64,000 nt of DNA. It comes from Lepisosteus oculatus. Lineage: Eukaryota; Chordata; Actinopteri; Semionotiformes; Lepisosteidae. The notes below the pieces were generated by a model. The model was not told the origin of the DNA. It did not search any database and saw only the letters and a program-made list of their open reading frames with translations. Where the stretch lies: positions 4,473,284-4,537,283 of the forward strand of contig NC_090712.1 of assembly GCF_040954835.1 (NCBI RefSeq), in the 5' to 3' direction. Of the stretch, positions 56,601-64,000 are shown in pieces (the stretch's first letter is position 1; the number at the start of each line of letters is the position of its first letter). A program made the position numbers and the translations under genes.

Positions 56601-59600
56601 GTCTGCTCGTTTTGTAACTCCAGTGTGGGGACACCTGCACTGTCATGTATTCAATATTTGAATACTAATGTGAGCAGCCAGCTGGCCGCTTCTTTGAATT
56701 TAAACTCCTTGCCTGCAGTCACTCAACTTATCATTGGCTTCAGTGAATTGGTATTCTCACAATCTCAGTTTTGGCAAAGTGTTGTTTATTCTTTTTTTCT
56801 GGGGTTTGTTTTTAAAGTCCTTAATGCATTCCAGTTGGGGTGTCAAAGTACCTTATCTTCAAAAAAAGGAGAACAGCATCAGGATCAAAATCTGCAATCA
56901 TAGCAGCACTGCAGATCGGGTGGAGAGGTGAGGAATTGCCTCACTGAGTTAAGGGGAAGCTTTAGGGAAACAAAATTGTTCAAGCCCAGAATGGACTTTA
57001 CTCTAGACACCAGCATCAACGCCCTTACGGGCGGAGAGGTGGCTCTGTGGCTCAGGATCTGCGCCTGTGGCTGGAAGGTTGCCGGTTCAAAGCCCGTGGC
57101 CGGTAGAGGAATCTTACTCCGTTGGGCCCCTGAGCAAGGCCCTTAACCCCAACTGCTCCAGGAGCACCGTATAAATGGCTGACCCTGCGCTCTGACCCCA
57201 AACTTCTCTCTCCCTGTCTCTGTGCCTGTGTGTCTTATGGAGAGCAAGCTGGGGTATGGGGAAAGACAAATTCCTAATGCAAGAAATTGTATATGGCCAA
57301 TAAAGTGAACAGTGCCATAGGACATTGGTTTAAGATCTGATCTGAAGGACAGTACCTTCTATAGCACAGTGGCACAGCACCTAGTCTCCATAATGGAATT
57401 CCACTTTTACAGAGGGAAGAGCTCCACCTACAGGTCCACCAAACCACTGCAGTAATTTATGTTCCCAGTGAGATCATCTTAGTATTCATCATCTTCCGAG
57501 ATCTGACTAGATCAGACTAGAAGGCAGTTGTGCTCTTGGTGATCTTCCCTGTTTTGAAAGCCGTTGTGTGCACTTTAAATGCCCTGAAAGAGTCAAGGTG
57601 AGAAACAGATCTCAATTCACTGCCTATAACTGGGCATGCCCATGCAGTGTTGTAAAGACCAAAGCTTACATTTTAAAATCCAGGGAGGTAAGACAGGACT
57701 GTTTTCTTTATTTGATACATTATTGTGTTTATGTACAGAGTCATTAGAATGTTTGGGTATTTTTCTCCTGCCTTTGGCACGTCTGAACCTAGTGACACCT
57801 CTGTGAATTGCAAGCATCATTAAACAGTCTGTGTGACTGCCTGGCTGACAGAGATTCATTTTCTTGCTAATTAAGAAATGTGGGAGGATGTCAGAAAGTG
57901 TCATCTGGAACTCCCCTGTCTTCATCTGTCTTTTACACTTTTCCATGTTCAGATAAAAAGGTCCACAGTGACCGTGGCAGGCGTTGTCAGCCTTTTGTAA
58001 AGAAAATATAGATCCCACAGAAAACAAAACATAACAAGCTGCTTGGATCCGTGTTAAATTCAGAATTTTTGGAACCAGGCAGGCAGGCTGATGATCATCG
58101 GCCAGAAGGATCATGTTCTGTTGATAAAGTGTGTCTTGTATTCTTGTTCCCCACTGACATGCAGTATATTCCGTTTTGTTTTTTGGTTTCCATTTTTATA
58201 ACTTTTGATTTAAACAACAACAAAAGAAAATACAGTACAAACGAGTATATATATCTATAACATCGTCAAGGGTGCATATTACAATACCAATACACATTCT
58301 GAAAAAAGTTTAAACAGAGTCAGTCCGCACAGCTTATTCTACGGTAAGCTGAAGTAGTTCAGGTGGGGAGCCGCATCAGCAGGCGTAGGCTGCAAAGGAA
58401 CAGGTAATAGGTTTATTCCGTGCTGGAAAGGCAAGAAAGAAAGCACAAGTTTCTATGGTATATTCATATATGACTCTATAGTCTGCTTCGTTCCAGTCAG
58501 AGGGTATCAAAGGGGCTAGTTTTCAGGAATACTTGGTTCATGGGGCAAACAGCAGCCTGAGCAGAAGCAGTGAAAACAAAGTATTTAAAGGCACAGCTGA
58601 AAGAATGTAGTGGTAAAAAAACAACAACATTAAAATGGAAAAAAAAGACCTTTTAAAGCCTTCTAGAAATCTCTCTGCCATTGCTAGCAGTGCAGGTCAA
58701 CTAGAATGATGTCAGTCAAGCTTGGTGTTCTTTGGCAAAACCACTCCTCTGAACAAGGAGTACGTTTCGTTTCTGAGAATAGAGGTGATTGGACAAACCG
58801 ATTTTGAGGTGGAGCCTTTTGCGTAATGAGCCGCATTTAAGAAATCGGTTAAGGACTCTTTGCAGGCTTCACAGGCATCTTACCAACTGTCTTGGCTCCA
58901 ACCTTCAACCTTCAATAACTGAAGAATTAGTTGTTGGTAAAACCTTACAGGCTTCTTTAGTTCAGTCACAACAGGCGTTTTGAAATGTGGGTCAGATCAC
59001 CACCTGTGATCAAATGTGGATGTTGGACCCATTTTTTTACGCAGACTACTGAGTCTGTCCCATTGGTACCTGGCTAGGATCACTTTACTTGGCTGCCCTT
59101 ATTTCTGAATGTGAGTGGGTCAAAAATGAATCCTTACAATTATTGTAATGCTTAATGAAAAATCTATTTAACATAATTGTTTACCTGGTATGGTGTCATT
59201 TAAAGTGTGCTCCATTTAAATAGGCTGTTCTTGCCAATTCAGCATTCATCGCCAAATAAGAAGTTAAATAAGATAAAGAGGAATTAAAAGGACAAGGAGT
59301 GGAAGAGATTAGAAAGAAGAGACTAAGAGCACGCTTTGATGGATATTTACTTTTAAAACACGATTCCAGACCTATATTTTCAGGCTTAGACAGCCTTTAT
59401 GTTTTTGTAAAGAATGGTTTGACACATTTTGCAGAAGCCTGTATTTGAGGTGGGTTAGTACACTCCCCCTGTTTTGGAGTACAAGTTGGCTTACTGCTTG
59501 ACCTACGAGCCTGTTTCCTCCTGAACCTGGCAGGAAATAGTATATACAAGGAGTTGAGACGTCCTCTGTAATTTGTGTAGGAAGACGGTTATCGGCTTCC

Positions 59601-62600
59601 TGGGGAAAACCTTCCAGTGGCCAAAGCCTGATGGATTAGTAGTTTTCCTCTGCCGTATGAAAAATAAGCGTCCGATTCCAAAACTGGCCACGCTGTTGAA
59701 TCCTTATCCCTGCGGCACATGATCTCCCTGCAGCTTCTTCACCTGGTGCTGAAATCCATCGCTCTAGAACGGACGACAAGACACGATGTGGAGCTTTTCT
59801 CCCCTGTCCAGGAGGAAGAGATGGACTTGCAGGATATGGGCTGTATTTCACATAATGTGTCATAATGCACTTCCTGTACACCGTAGACGGAGACGCTAGA
59901 CAGAGCACTCGCTATATTTGGTGGAGGTGTGGGTAGTTTGTGTTTATAGTAAATGTTTTTTTAATGGTGTGCACATGACAGATTAAACTGTTTCAGGCAC
60001 AGGAAGTTAGTCTCTGTGTGTGTTAATAATGTAAAGCTGAAATCCCATACTTTAGATTTGACTCTACATCTCTGGAGTGGTTCTTGGTACATTGCACACT
60101 CAGAATTCCCTCACCTTTTTTATTTGACCTAATACAAATAATCTTTTTAACTGTCGAGGCTGCAGTGCCGAGTTACAAAAACTGTGCTGTGTACTGCAGC
60201 CTGTCCAGGTTTGTGTTCAGAAGTTCCTACCTAGCCTTCTTTGTTTCATCCTAAAAGGATGGCTTTAAATTGTTGGTGCTGCATGTAGTGTAATGCTGGC
60301 CTAATCAGTTTCTAGCACCTTTAATAATACACCTTTTGCATCTGTTACCTAGTTCTTCTTTTCACCTTGCAGAAGAAATAGCCATATTACTAATAAGCAC
60401 AGTAAAAAGTCTGACTCACAGGATTCCTACGACATTTACCTGCTATGCATGTAAATTAGTGTAGATAGTGCTGTAAGAGACGTTTTGGCATTTAAATTAT
60501 CGACTTACAGATGATTATAGCTTGTTTTGCCAAGTCTCACAAAGTGAATAGTGGGTCTATTAATGGATCTAATTATTGCTTCTGCAATTATATGGTTAAT
60601 TAAATTTTAGCTTGTGCGGTATTAGAATGTCAAATCCCAAACTAAATTACTTAAAGATGAGGCCTACAGTTAGCTGGCATTTTCTCCAACCATCCCATAC
60701 GAATAACATTTCAAAACATTTTCCAGTTTTTCTTCATAATTGAGCCAGTCATTCAACTTTTTTAACTTTTTATTAAATAAACTGTGTAATTGTTTAGGAG
60801 AAGATTGCTTTCTGTCCTGTAAATATTAAGCAGAACCTTTAGGCTTCACAAGCCTGCAAAGTCACTCTGAAATGCCAAGTATGAGGCCAACACCCTCAGC
60901 CTCACTGCCAGTGCAATGAAGTGTGCTTTGAATGGAATGCAGTGGCAGCACATTGTACAATATCTGATACCTCTCCAGTATTACTACAGTGAAGACCTTC
61001 AATGCAGTGACCAAGTGAAAATGGGTTGTAAGACCCTTTGGGCTGAATCACTCCTAAAACCATGTTCAGAATCAGTCCATCTTTAGTATCTGGATGCAGG
61101 CTTGAGATTCTCCGTCTTCCTGCTTGTACAGGCAGGGTGTGTTACTGTAGGTGGAGGTTTCTCTCCCCGACTGGGTTATGTACAGTATGAAGGAGATGTG
61201 AAGGAAATTGGTCAGTAGCACATCAGGAAAGACTGTTTTTTTAACCAGGGGGCTAGGACTTTGGCTTTGGGTTCTTTGAAAACGGGACCCCCGCAGTGTA
61301 GGGAAGCTAGCAATGCTGATTCTCTGCAGGAAGAAACAGCGTGGGTTTTATTCAGTGCTTTTCATCCCAGTGGAGGCCGAAGCCTTTGACAGAGAGGAGT
61401 TCAATGCACACTGTCCTGTACTTGTGACACATTGCAGCTTATCCCGACCAGCAGCCTCACTGCTAAACGGATCAGGTGGGGAAGTTAAAGAGATCACTTC
61501 ACCAGTTACCCCTCTCCAGTTTTAAGGCGTTTTATTTTTCTCAGTTATCATACATGGCATTGTTGTAATTAGGTAATTGCAGGAATTAACCACGTTTGTT
61601 TAGAACTAGGGAAGAAAGTGATTTATGGCTTCTTATCTAGAGATCTCTACTGTTTAAGCCTGAAAGTGTTTCTCCTTAATGGTCTTTGATTAAACCGCTC
61701 TGTCCTTTATATGTATAAGTCTCTGGTTTCCTTCTGTAAAGTCTTACTGCATGAAAAAATGAAACTCATCATTAGATTGTAGTGTTGCAGGGCGATACCT
61801 GTGGTTCACATTAGTTGGTATTGCTGTATGTATAGAAGTTGTACCACATCCCTTAATATTAACTTTTGTTAAAGAATAGAGCTCAGTTTATATAATGTTT
61901 TCTTTTTTTCAAGTCAGTTTAAAATTAAATTACTTGATTTAATTGGAGCTTACCTCTCCCGATTTCTGTTTTTAAAAAGAAAATGTTTATTAGTTGAAAA
62001 TTCCCAAGTTGTTACCTAAAACCCTAGTGGAGGACACACACTGCTTAATTTAAGAACGGGTTGCCTTAAATTATTCTAATGTACTTTCAGAAATCAAAGT
62101 CATGCACAGCTCATTATTATTTTTGCAGATATACTATGAAAAAGCAAGTAGAGTAATTTAGCTGTGATTCTGAATACTTTGACTGTCGGTATCTGGGCCA
62201 AAGATATGATAGGAACTCTATGATGACAGTTACTCAGTAGAAATTGCAAATGGAAGAAGGTAGGTTTGATTCAGAATTTGCCGTTCAAAGTTCCTTTAAG
62301 AGTGTTTTTTTTAACAAATCAGTTAAAACTTAACTTTCTTTTGTGGACTGAGATGAGAGAGAAGTGAAGATGTTTTCTAGCCTTATGGAGTTCTTTCAGG
62401 TTTTTCAGTTTTGAACGTTTGATTAATGGTCTGAGCACTGAAACAGTTGTTCTCACCTTGTAAAGAGTATTTTCTTATTCCTTTGCTAGTTTTACCTCTC
62501 TTTGTAAAAGGAGCTTTTATAAAATCAGTGTCGGGAAGACTCAGTGAGAATGCTACTTCGAATATGGATATTCTGTCTTTGCAACCTGATTTCTTTACCC

Positions 62601-63749
62601 TTAGAGGTTTCCCAGTTGTGGACCAGTATAAGTTGTGGACCAGTATATGGCACTCTTATATCTGCTCCCTAAATTCCAACCCAATGTCCCAGTGTGGTGA
62701 CAGGGGACGCTGTAGAGCAGGTAGGAGGTACTGTCCTTATGGATGTGGCTCAGGATCTGCGCCTGTGGCTGGAAGGTTGCCGGTTCGTATCCTGCAGCCA
62801 GCAGAGGAATCCTACTCCGTTGGGCCCCTGAGCAAGGCCCTTAACCCCAACTGCTCCAGGGGTGCCGTATAAATGGCTGACCCTGGGCTCTGACCCCAAA
62901 TTTCTCTCTCCTTGTCTGTGTGTCTCATGGAGAGCAGGCTGGGGTATGCGGAAAGACAAATTCCCAATACAAGAAATTGAATATGGCCATTAAAGTCATC
63001 TTATCTTATTTTCTGGGGTGCTAAACCAACTGGTTAAGATCTTGGATTATGTGCATAATGGCATAGATGCAGATCGCACCGCAGTTGGTGAAAGAATCTA
63101 TCCCCAGTGTCTGGGGTTCGACTGAACTCCATTGTCAGCTTTACTTGGTGGAGCTTTTCAGTCTCTTTTCGCCCACTTCTCCACCTGAGGCTCCACAGTG
63201 AGGTGCTGTCGCAGAATTGCTGTCACGAGCCATGCACAGTGCCCCAGCGCCCTGGGGAATTAGGTGAACCCCCTCTTCATTTTAAGGAGTTTAAGTGTCC
63301 CTCTGGACGGAAAGCTCCATGCAACACCCTGGTTTTTGTTTTCCACATGAGCATGTTAAAAAGCAGATCTCTCCAGTGCCCGAGAGGAAGGGAGCATCAG
63401 TGTCCTTCCTGATTTGCCGCTGCCCTGTGGCTCTGGCGCAGAAATGTCTCCGCAGGAGTTTGGTTTGTCCTGGTGGTTAGACTGCGAGCAGTGTGTGGTC
63501 AGGTAGCGTGGGCGTCCTGGAGGAGCTGATCCGCCTCTCCCGCCCTGGCAGCTGGAGCCTCCTGTTGGATGTGTGCGGAATTCGAGTAATTGATAAATCC
63601 GGAACTGTGGAAACATCACCTGCTGTCTTGTGTTGTTTTTGTTTTGTAATTAAAAGCTGGCAAAAACATTGTCTTTTTTTTTTTGTTTCAGGCCCGTAAT
63701 GTCAACACTGGAGAGCTGGCAGCCATTAAAGTCATTAAGCTGGAACCTG
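40915..63749 (+). CDS. MAP4K3: MAP4K3 (GLK), 5' part only: exons 1 and 2
   Basis: MAP4K3 is a Ste20-family (GCK-I) serine/threonine kinase acting in JNK and amino-acid/mTORC1 signalling and in T cells. Exon 1 (40915-41010, 32 codons) begins [20 protein letters not shown] and contains the ATP-binding glycine loop [10 protein letters not shown]. Exon 2 (63692-63749) encodes [19 protein letters not shown], with the invariant kinase Lys in AAIK. Joined, they match the human N-terminus almost residue for residue. The remaining kinase domain, PEST region and citron-homology domain lie beyond the right edge. Intron 1 is about 22.7 kb. Confidence 0.97.
42536..42808 (-). mobile_element. tRNA-type SINE, copy B (near full length)
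   Basis: On the minus strand: a tRNA-like head (ggtggctctgcggctaagga, then a B-box-like ggttcgtatcc), a conserved centre (aaggcccttaaccccaactg) and a tail of tggccaataaagtgatctta with TTATC repeats. It lies head to head with 5S SINE copy 5. Confidence 0.88.
42913..43490 (+). mobile_element. 5S-type SINE, copy 5 (full length)
   Basis: The 5S-like head gccagtagccgtatcaccct with ggtcagtacctggatgggag, the complete body and the gctttgagtgaagtgtccag tail end in an (ATT)n run at 43467-43490. The best-preserved member here; the tail suggests L2-type retrotransposition machinery. Confidence 0.92.
43611..43935 (-). mobile_element. LINE-like dispersed repeat fragment, copy 3
   Basis: Starts ttaagaacgtaagaac, then gagaggaggccatttgtccc and gatctcatccagcctt, matching the reverse of copy 1 and resembling copy 2. 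It is the longest of the three. No open reading frame. Confidence 0.65.
45079..45150 (-). mobile_element. 5S-type SINE, copy 6 (tail only)
   Basis: About 70 bases of the 3' end on the minus strand: gcgctttgagtggaatgtcc then agcgctatataagtgtaagc and an AT-rich end. Severe 5' truncation, typical of aborted target-primed reverse transcription. Confidence 0.8.
45758..45937 (+). mobile_element. L2-type LINE 3' tail, copy 2
   Basis: Near-identical to 12376-12569 over ttcacccctctgc, accaccatccacggtctcct and gctttgagaagccaccttta, ending gcgctatataaaataaagtt. The two copies differ by small indels. No coding part. Confidence 0.78.
46146..46300 (-). repeat. Possible old SINE 3' part
   Basis: Resembles 61378-61495 (shared gcagctccacta/gatcaggtagagaagtg-like blocks), and it lies where the 3' end of copy 8 would be expected. 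Similarity was judged by eye at roughly two thirds, so this is tentative. Confidence 0.35.
46540..46862 (-). mobile_element. Old diverged 5S-type SINE, copy 8
   Basis: On the minus strand it starts with a 5S-like head (tctgatctcatcgggcc, later gcctggttagtactggcatg) and continues into a body resembling the family centre (taaagatcccagg, gctaaatttccc). Divergence is much greater than in the other copies. The head is closer to true 5S rRNA (ggttagtact) than the young copies (ggtcagtacc). Confidence 0.6.
47557..47590. repeat. Perfect 34-bp AT palindrome
   Basis: Every base from 47557 pairs with its mirror to 47590: A4, alternating TA, and T4 at the other end, with no spacer. Such sequences can extrude as cruciforms and are unstable when copied. 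Confidence 0.9.
47723..47758. repeat. 18-bp tandem duplication
   Basis: ttagctaacttacaatcc occurs twice, back to back and without mismatch. Confidence 0.95.
47839..48125 (-). mobile_element. tRNA-type SINE, copy C (full length)
   Basis: The minus strand shows the head ggtggctctgtggctcagga, B-box-like ggttcgtatctc, the conserved centre and the tail caagaaattgtatatggtc. It has many substitutions from the other copies. Confidence 0.87.
49594..49838 (+). mobile_element. tRNA-type SINE, copy D (internal deletion)
   Basis: The head ggtggctctgtggcttagga and B-box ggttcaaatcc are present, but the segment between the B box and cccttaacccc is deleted by about 40 bases relative to copies E and F. The tail ends tgatcttatcttatctt. 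Otherwise well preserved. Confidence 0.88.
50184..50648 (-). mobile_element. 5S-type SINE, copy 7
   Basis: On the minus strand it has the head gccagccgccatatcgcccc, a shortened linker lacking the ggtcagtacctgg part, the family body (ggtcattaaaaatcccaggg) and a tail ending at about 50184. A tRNA-Ile-like sequence lies immediately 5' of the head, in the same orientation. Confidence 0.83.
50659..50738 (-). pseudogene. tRNA-Ile(UAU)-like pseudogene next to the 5S SINE head
   Basis: Minus-strand reading: a 5' part with cagtggcgcaatcggttg (A box), then gcgcagtac, gagccatgccaaggctggg and a B-box-like gcgttcaaggctc, ending ccggagca. This follows tRNA-Ile-UAU closely. The anticodon region is shortened and the acceptor stem mispaired, so it is not a working tRNA. 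Ten bases separate it from the 5S head. Confidence 0.6.
54349..54430 (+). repeat. Dispersed 82-bp repeat, copy 1
   Basis: Shares with 58365-58449 a ggagctgcgtcagcatgc-like start, gcataggctg, ggaacaagtaaaggtttatt and catgctggaaag, with small differences. Family not recognised; a transposon terminus is possible. Confidence 0.6.
57029..57308 (+). mobile_element. tRNA-type SINE, copy E (full length)
   Basis: The head ggtggctctgtggctcagga with ggttcaaagcccg as B box is followed by the full conserved centre and a tail ending tggccaataaagtgaac. It lacks the TTATCTTA repeats. With copy F it gives the family consensus. Confidence 0.9.
58365..58449 (+). repeat. Dispersed repeat, copy 2
   Basis: Second member of the pair with 54349-54430, same orientation about 4 kb apart: gggagccgcatcagcaggcg, gtaggctgcaaaggaaca, ggtttattccgtgctggaaa. 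Sequence outside the shared block differs. Confidence 0.6.
61378..61495 (-). repeat. Old repeat fragment related to 46146-46300
   Basis: Shares degraded blocks (gcagcctcactg, ggatcaggtggggaag) with 46146-46300. Possibly the 3' part of an ancient SINE. Orientation is inferred from that comparison. Confidence 0.3.
62614..62647. repeat. 17-bp tandem duplication
   Basis: agttgtggaccagtata occurs twice in direct succession. Confidence 0.95.
62683..62742 (+). mobile_element. 5S-type SINE central fragment fused to a tRNA-type SINE
   Basis: About 60 bases (cccagtgtggtgacagggga ... tactgtccttatggatg) match the 5S SINE centre (ccccagtatagtgacgggga ... caccgtccttcggatga). The tRNA-type SINE copy F begins directly after it, without spacer. 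Confidence 0.6.
62743..63010 (+). mobile_element. tRNA-type SINE, copy F
   Basis: Starts inside the tRNA-like head (gtggctcaggatctgcgcct), lacking the first bases seen in copy E. It has B box ggttcgtatcc, the full centre and a tail ending catcttatcttat. It abuts a 5S SINE fragment on its 5' side. Confidence 0.9.
63692..63749 (+). CDS. MAP4K3: MAP4K3 coding exon 2
   Basis: 58 nt, residues 33-51 plus one base. A strong polypyrimidine tract and tttcag acceptor precede it and the donor is gtaaga. It carries the strand-3 Lys (AAIK) that contacts ATP. Human continues GEDF, consistent with the leftover g. Confidence 0.97.
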
Positions 63750-64000
63750 GTAAGACCGCTGTTTTCTGTGATGAATAACTCCAGGAGGCTTTCCTCCTCT
63801 CTTACAAAAAAAAAAACCCAACATTTTTCCCCCAGCTGAACATGAACCTTCAACACTCAGATAAAATCAGTCCTTTTTAAAAATGCAAACTTATGTTTCA
63901 GATTACATTGACATTGCTTTTGCTGAGGTTCTTTTGAGTATCTTGGCTTGTGTCTTTTACCTTAAATTGTGAGGCGTGGTGTGGTTTGGTGTTTTGTACT

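Larger units (their letters stand above)
41011..63691 (+). other. MAP4K3 intron 1 (about 22.7 kb, SINE-rich)
   Basis: No nested gene or additional MAP4K3 exon was recognised on either strand. It holds most of the window's SINEs: 42536, 42913, 45079, 46540, 47839, 49594, 50184, 57029, 62683 and 62743. An L2-type tail lies at 45758 and an 82-bp dispersed repeat pair at 54349 and 58365. Long stretches such as 51063-54348 and 58450-61339 hold nothing I can name. Confidence 0.85.

Noticed and set aside
63020..63120. tRNA-like A-box and B-box-like blocks near 63030 and 63110
   Set aside because: Spacing is too long for a tRNA, no cloverleaf can be drawn, and no second copy of the segment was seen.
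63465..63500. A-box-like ggtggttagactgcgagc
   Set aside because: No B box at the right distance and no acceptor stem.

Overview
The window is nuclear DNA of a vertebrate, most likely a ray-finned fish. It has spliced genes with GT-AG introns, vertebrate-type proteins, no prokaryotic gene organisation, and many 5S-rRNA-headed and tRNA-headed SINEs with L2-type tails of the kind found in fish genomes. A non-teleost or early-branching ray-finned fish (gar or bowfin type) would fit the modest gene spacing, but the species cannot be fixed from the sequence alone.

Three protein-coding genes are recognisable. (1) THUMPD2, + strand, 12000-19898: all ten coding exons, 496 codons plus stop, can be assembled with matching splice phases. 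It is a THUMP-domain RNA guanosine-N2-methyltransferase. (2) TMEM178A, - strand, 31009-23916: four coding exons, 301 codons, encoding a four-pass ER membrane protein with a claudin-like GLW-x-x-C motif. (3) MAP4K3, + strand, 40915 to beyond the right edge: only exon 1 and exon 2 of this Ste20-family kinase are present, separated by an intron of about 22.7 kb. THUMPD2 and TMEM178A converge, and TMEM178A and MAP4K3 are divergent, about 9.9 kb apart. The same order and relative orientation occurs on human chromosome 2p22, so this is an old linkage group, far more compact here. The three proteins have no known shared pathway; the linkage looks like conserved synteny rather than a functional unit.

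Region by region: 1-11999 is gene-free, AT-rich DNA with one LINE-like fragment and one SINE. THUMPD2 (12000-19898) carries a TTA microsatellite and an L2-type tail in intron 1 and a 651-bp TTAA-flanked MITE in intron 8. 19899-23915 is a convergent intergenic stretch. TMEM178A (23916-31009) has a full-length 5S SINE in intron 1. 31010-40914 holds the two CpG-rich promoter regions, one 5S SINE, and a truncated L1/Tx1-type LINE. 41011-63691, MAP4K3 intron 1, is dense with SINEs, including a tRNA-Ile-like/5S composite and a 5S-SINE/tRNA-SINE junction.

I found no sign of a new multi-gene system, CRISPR array, virus or toxin locus. The most unusual items are the composite SINEs, the TTAA MITE and a perfect 34-bp AT palindrome.
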